Source of the DNA: Diabrotica undecimpunctata
Lineage: Eukaryota > Arthropoda > Insecta > Coleoptera > Chrysomelidae
Reading direction: 5' to 3'
Length of the DNA: 64,000 nt
NCBI RefSeq assembly: GCF_040954645.1
Contig: NC_092805.1
Location: 22,966,741-23,030,740, forward strand
Shown: positions 11,787 through 22,209 of the stretch, one piece after another
How the letters are laid out: each line of letters starts with the position of its first letter
Numbering within the stretch: the first letter of the stretch is position 1
Position numbers and translations under genes: made by a program
Notes under the pieces: model-generated
The model's input: only the letters and a program-made list of their open reading frames with translations
What the model was told of the DNA's origin: nothing
The model's database searches: none

Positions 11787-12567
11787 ATTTTCAACTTTAA
11801 AAATACAGAAAACATAGTATGATGCTTCGCGCTGGTCTACTGTGCCGAGGACTGCATTATCTTTTTCTTTTTCTAGGCATAGTATTGATTATTGTTTTCA
11901 TAAGATTTTTACTTTGTTAATTTTTAACTTTTTTAATGACCTTTTTATATACTGTCTATCGATAAACTTAAATTGAGACAAACTATATAACCATTAACGC
12001 CAATTTCCAAGCCTATATTACTGGAAAATGATTTATATAACACGCAACAAGATAAATAATAGGGCAAAAACTCTTTGTCATCGCTTCTTCATTAACCGTT
12101 ACCGAAAACAAAAAAAAGTAATAGACATTATTGTCTATACTAATCGGGAAAGGTGATTAATTTTCATATCATAGGTCCGATGTCATTTATTCGAGGCGCA
12201 CCCTTGAATGTGATCGCGTGTTCCGAATCAATGGCTGACTAATACTCTCTCGGCAATTATCTATCTCCACAAACTCACGAATCGAGGAATAGGCCACCCT
12301 TACTCCGGTATTTCTCATTGAGAAGATGAAATTAGTTGGTACGGGATTTGAATTCGGGATTTGTGTGTCAATATTTGTAGACAGGTTCTTTAAATGGCTT
12401 TATTTTTTAAGGAGACTTATTATTCGTAATTTTTGGATTGTTGAACATAATGACGGTTTCAAACTAATCACAACCAGTTTATACAAAAAAGTTTCATCTT
12501 TTACACGCGTAACTTTAAAAATAATTTATACATATTATTTAAATTAAAAAAAAAAAACAGAAAAAAA
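11787..12567. other. No gene seen
   Basis: AT-rich sequence. A phrase near 11827 (TGCTTCGCGCTGGTCTACTG) resembles one near 13130, so parts are dispersed repeats. A 73-codon plus-strand frame at 12326-12547 has no recognisable motif. Confidence 0.4.
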
Positions 12568-13110
12568 ATCGGTTGCCTGTAAAGTCGGTTTTACGGGCGA
12601 AGATTTTACGTGACAACGTCTTTTTCTCGGTAGAATATTTATTGATATGAATATTATTAAATTGCACAATAGGAACAAGGAATTGAATGAAAATAAGAAT
12701 TGCACAAATTTTAACTATAGAAATATATTTTGTTTACTAAAACATTGTACATGTAAACTTAAACTTAACTAATTTCTATTTGAGTGATTTTGTTGAGGAT
12801 AGGACGATGATAGGAGAAATATGAAATGAAAGGAAGTGTTTCTGCTGTAATGTGTCTTGAACGCCAAGAACGCTCGAGAAAGACAGAGACACAAGCACGC
12901 ACCGATTCAACGCGCCTAATTCTCTAGTGCTGCGCGCGCAGCGGACCTTTCATGTTTGAGTGGGAGAGAGACGCAAGGCATTCGCCGGTCCGGCGGGCCT
13001 CTCTCTCGTTCGGTAACTCATCGTAACAGACGTGAGTGGGCGTTACACTTTTTCATGAATGACTCCGAGCCACAACCTAATTTAAGACGTTGTCACGTCA
13101 AAAACAGAAA
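12568..13110. repeat. GC-richer inverted-repeat element candidate
   Basis: ACGTGACAACGTCTT occurs near 12608 and inverted near 13090, bracketing about 540 bases. The right part (12880-13030) is clearly GC-richer than its surroundings and contains a strong hairpin built on GAGAGAG...CTCTCTC with GCCGGTCCGGC at its centre. No frame longer than chance is convincing. I read it as a non-autonomous DNA element or MITE, but the outer ends are not proven. Confidence 0.4.
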
Positions 13111-13760
13111 ACATTTGAAGAATATGAAGCTTCGCACTAGTCTACAGTACCGCGTACTATACCACAAGAAAGCTATCCTTTCAATTATATTTGCTATTAC
13201 CTCCCTCGTTTGTTCAGAGAAGAGCCCTCTAATGTTAACCCATTAATGCCCACCGTATTTTATGTAATAAGCGAGACACTGCTACATATTTCGCCATGTA
13301 CTAGTCAGAAAAAAAAGTAAACGTTAGTTGTTTTCCCAACATAGGTTACAGAGTAGATATTAGAAGGTAACTGTTTATCCTAACATTAGAAATTTATAAC
13401 CGCCTGGCGGTAAAGGGTGATTAGTTTTGTGCTAAGTTTTCTTAGGTTATATTATAGTTCACTGGTTGCATTTTAGGAGAGTTTGTAGGACTTTTTCGAC
13501 TTGTAGTGTTCAACTAGTAAGGCTTCTAAATATCAAATAGTGATATAAAAAGTATTGAAATTTTTGTTTTATATGGCTTATCAACGTCTCTTGATGTTTT
13601 CTCCCCTTATTCCGTATTCCTTATTCCGTTTCATAATTTAACATTCGTATTCTTGATTTTTTTTCGTACCTCATCTTCGCTTTCTATATCAAACCTGTTT
13701 TTCTTAGTGTTTTTTTAACAGTCTTATCCTTTGGAACATTGTTCTATCCTTGTTTTTATA
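13111..13760. other. No gene seen
   Basis: AT-rich flank of the mariner element. Pyrimidine-rich stretches from 13580 could be the reverse strand of an old coding piece, but no motif is visible. Confidence 0.4.
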
Positions 13761-15005
13761 CGAGGATAGATTGATATAAAACTAGTCTTTGATAGATGGC
13801 GTTACTTGATACCGAATTGGTTTCGGTGTTGACATTTGCCAGTCATGACATGACGTCTGTCAAAATTTTAAGTTTTAAAAACAATTAGTTTGATTTTTAC
13901 AGCCGTCAAAAGCAAGCAAATTTTGTGTTTTCGGAGAAATGGAAAAAGTCGAGTATCGTTAGGTGATTAAGTTCCTCCACAAAAAGGGTAAAATGAATGT
14001 GCAAATCAAAACCGACCTGGACGAAGTTTATGGCGAGGTTGCACATTCGTTAGCAACAGTAAAATTTTGGAAAGCTGAATTTGTTCGTGGTCGTACGATC
14101 GTTTTTGATGATGAGCGTTCCGGGAGGCTAAATGAAGTCACCACGCCGGAAATGATCAACAAAGTCCATGACATGATTATGGAAGATCGTCGAATTAAGC
14201 TCCGCGAGTTAATAGAGGCCCTAAACATTTTCTACGAACGCGTACACATCATTCACCATCATTTGGACATGAAAAGCTATCCGCGCGATAGGTGCCGCGT
14301 TTGCTGACAATCGATCAAATGCAAAAAGGTGTGACCACTTTGAAGACGCTTTTGGCGATGATACGGCGCGATCCAAAGGATTTTTTTCCGATTGATCACC
14401 GTTGATGAGATCTGGGTGCATTATTACACACCGGAAACCAAAGAAAAGTCGAAACAGTGGCGCAAACGTGGCGAAGGGTTCTTCGACGGCCCTTGGCGGC
14501 AAAGAGTGTACATTCGGCCGGCAAAGTGATGGCGATTGTTTTCTGGGATGCGAAGGGCATCATCCATATCGACTACTTGGAAAAAGGAAAAAAAATCAAT
14601 GGTGAGTACGGTTTGGAACGCAAAAAAAGTGTTCTTTCACCAAGACAACGCACCGGCTAACCGATCGGCCGTCGCCATGGCAAAATTACACGAATTGGGC
14701 TATGAGTTGGTTGAACACCCACCGTATTCCCCAGATCTTGCCGCCAGCGATTTTTTCCTGTTACCAAACCTAAACAAATGGCTCGGAGGACGCCGTTTCG
14801 CAACAAATGATGAAGTCGTCGCTGAAACTTCGGCCTATTTTGAAGAGCTCGAGCAAAAGTACTATTCGGATGGGATAAAAAAATTGGAACATCGTCTTAC
14901 TAAGTGTATCGAGCTAAAAGGGGACTATGTTGAGAAATAAATCGATTTAATTCCAAAAAACTTGTTTTTTCTATCAAAGGCTAGTTTTATATTAATCCAC
15001 CCTCG
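13761..15005 (+). mobile_element. mariner transposon with TIRs and TA duplication
   Basis: Left end CGAGGATAGATTGATATAAA and right end (inverted) CGAGGGTGGATTAATATAAA begin imperfect TIRs of roughly 40 bases. Both are bounded by TA (13759-13760 and 15006-15007), the target every mariner duplicates. At 1,245 bp it is slightly short of the usual 1.3 kb because of an internal deletion of about 60 bp in the transposase. It is the most complete DNA transposon in the window after pogo. Confidence 0.93.
13939..14940 (+). pseudogene. mariner transposase, broken
   Basis: The frame begins MEKVEYR and meets a stop at codon 8 (TAG). It then runs VIKFLHKKGKMNVQ, the helix-turn-helix region with VKFWKAEFVRGR, and LRELIEALNI. 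A frameshift follows near 14260. It picks up with ITVDEIWVHYY (first catalytic Asp), KVMAIVFWDAKGIIHIDYL, FFHQDNAPANRSAVAMAKLH (second Asp) and HPPYSPDLAASDFF (third Asp; mariners are DD34D). It ends at DYVEK. About 20 residues are missing between the NGEY and KKVFFHQDN blocks, with further frame changes there. All three catalytic Asp residues survive but the protein cannot be made. Its style is that of insect mellifera/irritans-type mariners. Confidence 0.93.
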
Positions 15006-15239
15006 TATTGTCATTTTCTTTGGAGTGATGCTAAACCAATTCTCTTTATTTCCTCCGAGTTCGCTTCTTCTCTATTGGTACTCCAATCTTTTATAACACT
15101 GCTTCTATTTTTTCATTTGTTTCATCTCAGTTCCATTATTTTTTTGTTTAATTACGATATTCTTTTCCAGATTTCTGTTTTCTAACTGTTGAATTCTCCT
15201 TATTGTTCCCGTCAATAATAATGAAATAACTATAACTAA

Positions 15240-16560
15240 ATTTGAGACGTCTTTTTTAGCTGAAAAGTTTATCCTTAAATGTCAAGGTAATAACCAAACC
15301 TACCTATTGCAAAAAATATCCGACATATCTGTGTCTAACTTAATTGACAAATGGTGGCATAACAAAAATTCTCCAACTTTAGCTCTAGCATTTTCTAATG
15401 TTTCTTCCTATTTAGAAATCCCAGCTGAAACTAATTTCTTCCAATCTATTCTAACATTCTTTATTCCCAAACCAAAGTTTATTTCCCTACTTTTGATGCT
15501 AACAAAGCCATTCAACTTCAGAAATAACTTACCAAATTTGATTAGCCATATAGGATTTTGACAGAAGGGTCAAAATCCATTTTGCGAGTTGGTTGTGCGG
15601 TATATATCCAAAATAATCAAGAACACATTATGTTTAAATTAAACGAACAATGTTCCATCTATTCCGCAGAACTGTTGGCAATATATCAAGCTCTGGAATG
15701 GAATATTGAGAAAAAATGTCTGATCAACAAATAGAAATCCTGTCGGATTCAAAATCTGCGTTGTCTGCTTTAGATAATTCGCATAAGCATATATACAAAA
15801 ATAGTATTATAGTCAAAATTTTAGAAAATCAACTAAAAGAAATAATTCAGTCTCTTTCATTTGAGTAAAGCAGATTATTTTGCTAAAGAAGCAGCTTCAA
15901 AAGGATTAGAAATTAGTTTGAATTAGAATTATTTCAAAACTGGTAAATTGAATGGAATGCTTTCTGTTTCAGAAGTAACAACTTTTGTATAAAAATTCAC
16001 CCTGTTTTACCTACTGCGCCTTTTGCTGCAGGAAGTCATTCCTGTAGAAGAGTATACTCAATGTTTGTTAGATGCCTTGTTAATCATGCTACTGTGAAAG
16101 CCTATCTTCATAGATTTAATTTAAGTGAAACAGAACTTTGCGATTGTAATGGTAACACTGACGATATCAATCATTGGATGTTCGGGTGCATATATAATGA
16201 TGCTGCTATTAAGTATCTATTGGAAAATCTGATAAAAGAACAAATACCTCTTCCTTAGTGTCAATCTTCTCTTTTATAATATATCTCTCGTCGTAATATT
16301 AGGCTTTTTTGGTTATATTTAAAAAGTACTAAAAGAAAAATTTAGGATGGAATGTGCAATGAATGTATAAATTTAGCTTGTTCCCTCTGTCTATCCTTAT
16401 GTAATATATTTACCTCCTAGCCGTTGCCTGTCTTGTGTTGTAATAAAGTCGCTATGTAAGACACCTTAGCATAAAAAGTATCCCTATATTATGTTATTCC
16501 TTGTTGATTCTAAATAGTAATGCTTTAAGTTAGGGCCCTGAATGTAATGAATGAAAGTAT
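15240..16560 (+). pseudogene. I-type LINE, RNase H and C-terminus
   Basis: The plus strand shows a broken C-terminal half. An open 84-codon stretch at 15307-15561 is followed by RNase H blocks: CSIYSAELLAIYQALEW near 15655 and IEILSDSKSALSALDNSHKH near 15735. The last block, CRRVYSMFVRCLVNHATVKA and then CDCNGNTDDINHWMFGC, lies at 16040-16195. The Cys/His spacing is that of the terminal motif of I-clade and related LINEs. The RT is missing (5' truncation), and stops and frameshifts are frequent. Confidence 0.75.
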
Positions 16561-17889
16561 GGTTTCTTGTTAATCTACTGATTCTTGTAATACTGATGTT
16601 TACATTATATTTTTAATTTACCTCTAGGTGAAGTACTATTTTGTTAACAAATGCAATAGGTCAATACATCATTAACAAATTCACGTAGTTAAATACATTA
16701 TCGTGACTGAATGGATCAAGTTATTCAACGCCATTAATAAAAAAAAACTATAACTAAGATTGCTACTTGATATTTACCATATTTTATCTGCTAATTATGT
16801 TCGTTTCATTCGTTCGTTCATTTCCATGTCTCATGTTGATAGAAATAATTTTTTATTGGAACATCCTCGTATCAAACTGTGGATATTTTTAACTTGTCTC
16901 ATTATCAGAAACATGTTGATCATTTACAGAAAGACTAGAATCTCCCTCTGTTTACTACACACTTTTTAATTACAGTAAAGTTACATTATTCTTTTGTTTA
17001 TGGCTGTACAATACTGTCCACGACCCCCTCCTTCCCACATCTTCGAAGTTTTCATCAAAAACAAAACAAAAGGAAAAACAAAAATAAATAATCTCGCAGC
17101 CGACATGATTTGTCTTAATACGTGACGTCCCGTTTATAAATATTCGTTCGGCGTGTGAATCCCCAAAAGCATATAGAGATATATCTCTGCATTTCTCCAA
17201 CCCCCAGGATCTATCATTCATTCTAACCGGAAATACTGAATTTTTCCTTAGGGAAACTTCATCGAGAAGAGACCAGCAACCTCGGCGATCGCAAGCGATT
17301 TTGAGCTTAAAATAAATAGTACATTATGGTGCGAGTGTCGTGCCTATCGCAGTCTCTTCGGTTACGTTTTCCGCTGTGTACGGCAGTTGTGCCATTTTCA
17401 CAATAAACAATGTATCGAAATTTGTCTTGATCAGTCAGAGTATAAGCCATTTTTATAAAGCAATTTCGTTTCCTTGGGTTTGTACGGCCCCTTCGTAGGT
17501 GAAAAATTGTCAATTTGTGTTGAGGATATGGACTTTCCAGTTTTTGATAAAGTATATATACTATCACTGAAATATAGATACCAACCCATCCGTTACTGAC
17601 AAGTATGTTGTTAAGTTCTAGCTCATTCAATATAAAATATATATTTAATATTAAATCTGTTTAGAATATACAACTTTCAAGAACCGATAAAAACACTACT
17701 ACACTGTATGTAACAAAAATTTTCAGAAAAAATTCGCTGTTTGATAATTAGTCCTAAATAACTTCGCATCTAGTCGCCATGAAAAGTTAATTTTGGATGA
17801 TAATCAAACTTAAATATGCCATACCATAATTGGCAAATATTAAAAAATTTATAGCGTAAAAACTGGATATCTGAACAGCCGTGTACAAT
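16561..17889. other. No recognised gene
   Basis: Contains a 107-codon minus-strand frame (17630 to 17307) whose second half starts MAYTLTDQDKFRYIVYCENG and continues into a basic RxxRDCDRHDTR tail. I do not recognise it. It could be the start of a transposon protein or chance. The rest is AT-rich. Confidence 0.35.
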
Positions 17890-18530
17890 TTATTTGGGCG
17901 GATGCCAAAAGTGAAATTTTAAATTTGTTTAGAGGTCAAAATGAAGTAGTTTTGAACATTTATACAACTATAGTTGAATGCGAACAAGGTATACCATCTA
18001 TAAATATTCCAAAAAGCGGACGACCTTAAGCGTTGAGTAATGCCCAGTCATATAGGTTGGTGAAAGTCAAAAAAGACCAATGGACTACCTAAGCTCTCTG
18101 ACGTCACAACGGGAGGGAAATATTTCCAAAAATTTCTAATTTATGTGTATTTGTTCCATAAGAAGTTGGAAATATTGGTTTTTTTAATTGTTTGAAGAAT
18201 AAATAAGATTTTTGCTTATGAATGAATATTCATTCGGTGCGATTGGTATTATTTATTGTTTTTAATTTGTGTAATAAAAAAATAATTACCGCACAATAAT
18301 AAGGTTTTACCGCCCATTGTGACGTCAGACTTCGGTAGTCCATTAGGAAAACTCACTCGAAAATTAAGTCGTAGATTTTTTGTAAGTCATATGATCATAA
18401 GCCGAGAACTAAGAGAAGGAGAAAACAGTTGCGCAAAATCACTAGAAGGCGTGCATTAAGAATACACCACTTTACAGCCAATAGGATAATGAAAAATACT
18501 TCACTTTTATCTCATTCGGAAATTAAAGGT
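17890..18530 (+). pseudogene. DDE transposase, N-terminal remnant, split by a MITE
   Basis: Plus-strand blocks IWADAKSEILNLFRGQNEVV and INIPKSGRP (17895-18027), then after the MITE a KPRTKRRRKQLRKITRRRAL block and HHFTANRIMKNTSLL (18400-18520). They resemble the DNA-binding half of the same DDE family found at 22210-23212, where a basic linker precedes a long helix and an R-P-T-L motif. Assignment rests on order and on the matching catalytic fragment downstream at 19265-19480, not on close similarity. Confidence 0.4.
18077..18347. mobile_element. MITE with TIRs carrying TGACGTCA
   Basis: The left arm (18077-18116) and right arm (18310-18347) are inverted copies of about 38 bases. Both contain AATGGACTACC and a TGACGTCA palindrome. 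The 190-base centre is non-coding. It sits between two pieces of a transposase reading frame, as expected for a later insertion. Confidence 0.75.
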
Positions 18531-18539
18531 AATAAGCAT

Positions 18540-19150
18540 TTTATACCTCTAATATACAAAATTACCCAGCAAAAGTGAAATATAGATAAAAAATAAGTAA
18601 GAAGGGGTTATGATACAGAAATTGTCAAGGCTATGCTGGAAGAATAAGTCAAGTGCCCATAATTCCCCATCCATACAAAAATAATATATTCGTTATAGTA
18701 TTCATACATGAATGAAGGTTGCCGTCTGCCGTAAGCATTGGAAGCTTTTGTGGTAACTTCATTACACATTTTATAATATTACTATAATAAACTCTTAATC
18801 TTTTTAATATTGTTACCTAAAGTAAAAATAAAACAAATTAATATCATACTGTTGGAAGTGTGATCTTATGATCTTGTTAGTTCTCGGCAAATACTTATTT
18901 TTTAGATAAGTTTTTTACATACTTTTTAAATTACATGTACTATAACCACATGGTCTTTTGCTGTGCTATGTTTGAATCTAATTGTAAACTGCATTTAGTT
19001 TTAATTGATTGTTTATACAACCTAAGTATTTAATGTCTAGTATCTTAAGCTTCTTTACATTGTACACCATTGACTGCTACATGTCTTTTTAAGGTAACAC
19101 ATTTATATTGACTTTTCAATAGATGATTGGTTTTTCATATTGTGCTTTTT
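18540..19150. other. Non-coding body upstream of the hammerhead-like motif
   Basis: No coding frame. With the motif at 19154-19195 and its 3' tail it probably forms one inserted non-coding retroelement. It separates the two halves of the plus-strand DDE transposase remnant. Confidence 0.35.
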
Positions 19151-19153
19151 AGA

Positions 19154-19195
19154 TGAACTGATGATGCTTTCTGAATAGAGAGCGAAACGTCTTCA
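19154..19195 (+). ncRNA. Hammerhead ribozyme-like motif
   Basis: CTGATGA (19158-19164) and GAAA (19184-19187) flank a 7-bp stem II: GCTTTCT pairs with AGAGAGC across a GAAT loop, with one U-G pair. GAAACGTC contains the self-complementary ACGT expected of a minimal dimer-type stem III and ends in the GUC cleavage triplet. TGAA before the core pairs with TTCA after it as stem I. An extra U lies between the core A and stem II, which departs from the textbook core and could weaken cleavage. Such motifs are known in Penelope-like elements and retrozymes. No Penelope coding sequence is visible here. Confidence 0.6.
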
Positions 19196-19264
19196 AATAA
19201 ATAGATGAAGTAGCCTACTTCTTTGTCTTTTTTCTCCACCTTTTGACCGAAAAACCCACCACTC

Positions 19265-19480
19265 TTCGAGTGATCCATCATGCATAAAAATTTGAACGTT
19301 GATTTTTAAAGATTTTATTAAACCTTGAACCAAATTGTGTCGGCGTTATGGACAATGCATCTTACCACAGTCAACATTTGAAGCCATCACCGACAACTGT
19401 CTGGCGGAAAGCTGACATGAACTGGCTCTCTCAAAGAAATATATCGAAGTTAGCGAAATGGCTCGTAAAACTAACATAAT
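19265..19480 (+). pseudogene. DDE transposase, catalytic-core fragment
   Basis: After a decayed stretch with two stops (KFER.FLKILLNLEPNCVG) comes an open frame, VGVMDNASYHSQHLKPSPTT followed by WRKADMNWLSQRNI, ending at 19480. MDNASYHS is the second catalytic Asp block of a DDE_3/IS630-Tc1-type insect transposase family. The related minus-strand copy at 22210-23212 has lost exactly this part by internal deletion. Confidence 0.7.
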
Positions 19481-20094
19481 TGTTTAATTACGTTTGTTTC
19501 AAACATAAATGAGTGTTTGTTTCAAAAAAGTATTAAAACAAAACTCAAAAAATGTATACAATGTGACAATATTATATTATAAAAATACACATTTTAACAA
19601 ATTATAAACTCTAATAAAAAAAAAACCATAATTTTCGTAGAGTTCGTAATTTTTCAAATATTCGCAATAAAAATTGATCAAATTCCGTCGAGTCACGGCT
19701 TATAAAACAATCTCCGCTATTACCCAATATCGAAAATCACTTAACAAATCCTATCAAATCCCCGAAAGGGTGCTATCGGTATCGTTCAAAGCGAAACACC
19801 CTTCGGGGGTGGCTCTCATCCTCTACTACAAGTCTCCCGTTGCAGAGCGGCACGCTTTCCAGTAGACCGTCAGTTACCGAGCTGGTTCATATTACGTATC
19901 ATTCTGCTTTCCTATAAACTTTTCATCTGCAAAAAATTGACAAATACATATATTGTAAAAGTTAATAAAACTCAGTTTTTAGACTGCAATACAAAATTTG
20001 ATATTTCGGCTTTTTAGAAAAAGGAAATAGACGCAATATATTGAGTGAGAAACCCTAAGAGTTTTTTACAACCTATCAATCGTTTACCCTGTAA
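19481..20094. other. Non-coding, with one strong hairpin
   Basis: Contains a conspicuous stem-loop at 19760-19808: CCCCGAAAGGGTG pairs with CACCCTTCGGGG with one bulged A across a 24-base loop. It lies within a locally GC-richer patch (19680-19880). No tRNA-type boxes are convincing. Identity unknown. Confidence 0.45.
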
Positions 20095-20410
20095 TAATTA
20101 GGCGAGGGATGTACCATTTATTACCTCTTATTATACGATCAAAGTAGCTAACCTTTCTGATTTTGACAATATTATGGAGTTCTCGATCTTTCTTTAGCTG
20201 TCTGAGGACTTCCTCATAACTGGTATGGCTTGTCTAGGAAATTTTCAGAATTCGTCGTTAACACCACGTTTCAAAGGCTTCTATTTCATGGTATCAGTCA
20301 TCTATATCCGTAAAGAGAGATGTTCCATCGAAGTGTTTGTAATTGCGTTTGATCCGAAAGGTTTCTGTTTGTAATATATTGGTATCCATCCAACAACTTC
20401 AATTTCGACA
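20095..20410 (-). pseudogene. RTE-like LINE, C-terminal scrap
   Basis: The minus strand reads IEAFETWC.RRILKI, then a broken TSY-EEVLRQLKKDRELHN, IVKIRKVSYFDRIIRGNK. This is the same C-terminal pattern as the LINE tails at 3190 and 62787. Frameshifts and a stop are present, and the ends are unclear. Confidence 0.65.
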
Positions 20411-20489
20411 TCGTGCACCTTCAATAAGAACGGCTTGAAACAAAACTCGTCATCATTTTGTCTTTTGGAAATTAATATTCATACCTAGC

Positions 20490-21355
20490 TTACGTAAATG
20501 GAAAACTAACACAGTGTATACCAGTACAAAACGGAGTCAGATAGGGTGATTCGTTAAGCCTACTTCTTTTTAATATAATAATGGACGAAATAATACAAGC
20601 AGTACGTAAAGGTCATGGTTACAGAATGGGGAACAAAGAAATCCAAATATTATGTTATGCAGACGACGCCGCATTAATCGCCGAGACAGAAGACGAGCTC
20701 CAAAGATTAACACGCATCTTCAATACAACAGCCAAGAAATACAATATGATAATATCAGCAGAAAAAACCAAATGTATGACAACATTTAAATACCCACTAC
20801 GATGTAAATTCGAAATTATTGGAAAAATAATAAAGCAGGAAGCAAGGTTTAGATATCTGGAAATACATATAACTAGTTACAGAGATGTTGAAGAAGAATT
20901 ACGACAACAAAACTTAAAAGCAAGTAAAGAGACGGGATCTCTGAATGACACAATTTGGAAGAACAAACACCTAAGATAAGACACAAAAACAAGAATTTAT
21001 GAAGCAGCAATAAGACCTATATTAACATACACGGCGGAGACAAGACCTGGCACATCTAAAATGAGACGAGTACTAGAAACAACAGAGATGAAAATACTTC
21101 GACGAATATCAGGGAAAAGTCTGTTGTATAGGGAGAGAAGCACATAAATGCATTGGTGACAAAATGTAAACATGAGTGGAACGAATACATTAGTAAAATG
21201 GCAGAGGATAGGAAAGGATGTTCGTCACCAAATGGACGAATAAGTATTGGCAGACCAAGAAAAAGATGGTGCGATAATTTAAACAATGTATGAGGCTAAT
21301 ATTGAAGAAGAAACAGGTTTTAAAGACTACATAAAAGAAGGAAGAAGAAGAAGAC
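20490..21355 (+). pseudogene. RTE-like LINE, RT palm to C-terminus
   Basis: Begins in the RT with GKLTQCIPVQNGVR and LLLFNIIMDEIIQAVRK. Then ILCYADDAALIAETEDELQR carries an intact YADD, and SAEKTKCMTTFKYPLRC and FRYLEIHITSYRDVEEELR follow, open from 20581 to 20979. After one stop come TRIYEAAIRPILTYTAETRP, LETTEMKILRRISGKSL and GRPRKRWCDNLNN. The tail is GAAGAAGAAG. The RT N-terminus is missing. Relatively well preserved, with a few stops and frameshifts. Confidence 0.85.
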
Positions 21356-21359
21356 CTAG

Positions 21360-21775
21360 TTTACGTGCTGCATCACTGAGTTGTTTTAACATATCACTGG
21401 CAATTTTTAAGTAATCTGAAATAAGAACAATTTCAATTGCGAATCGAAGATGACTACGCAACTCGCCATAGATATTTATTCCCTTATTTTCTCATTCCAG
21501 AGACTTCAAAGCATGTTCAAGTATAGTGATGGACAATTTTGGTTATCTCTCTCCTGATATGTATCTTTTGGTAGAATCATGCAGATTTATAGTTGTTGTA
21601 GCATTCCTATCTATATTGTATTTTCTATAACATTAGTGTATCTAGGAACAATTCGACACTTTTCTAGTGATTTTACAAGTGCGAGTAGTTCGACAGTACC
21701 AAACGCTTTATGGAAGTCTAAAAAAGTTAGAACTAGGAATCTACTGTATTCTATAGAGTTTTAAATCAATACTTT
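21360..21775 (-). pseudogene. RTE-like LINE RT remnant
   Basis: Minus-strand blocks LVLTFLDFHKAFGTVE (RT block A with Asp) near 21740, EKCRIVPRYTNVIENI, and further on NIYGELRSHLRFAIEIVLIS, where the YADD-type motif has decayed to FAIE. It abuts the tail of the plus-strand LINE at 21355. Several frameshifts. Confidence 0.6.
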
Positions 21776-22199
21776 TAGACTTTTAAAATTATATAGTTCT
21801 GGTATAATTATATAATTCGGTATCAATTATTTTTTTTTCCTTTAAGTATTTGCATTTGACATCACTATAGTTTATTTTTATGAACGAGAGAGTAATTAGC
21901 ATAATTTTAACTGGTACCTCCGACCACTCCATGGGCGTGCTCAAGATTAATTGAAAAATTACTTTGAATAATTGTAAAAAATAAATGAATTATTTCAGTG
22001 TTATAAAGTGTTATGTGTATGTAAACAAAAGTGACCTCTTTTATCACACACTATATTAGAACTGACTGGCCTACATTAAAAAGGGTTTTAAAAAATTCAC
22101 ATTTTTTTTAATTTTTAAAAATTACAAAAGAGAAAAAGAGTTTTTAAAACCGTCTAAGGTATGTTAAATAGATGAATAAAAATATTAATATAAAACTTA
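21776..22199. other. No gene seen
   Basis: AT-rich 3' flank of the minus-strand DDE element. The TIR of that element was not located. Confidence 0.35.
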
Positions 22200-22209
22200 C
22201 AGCTACTTG

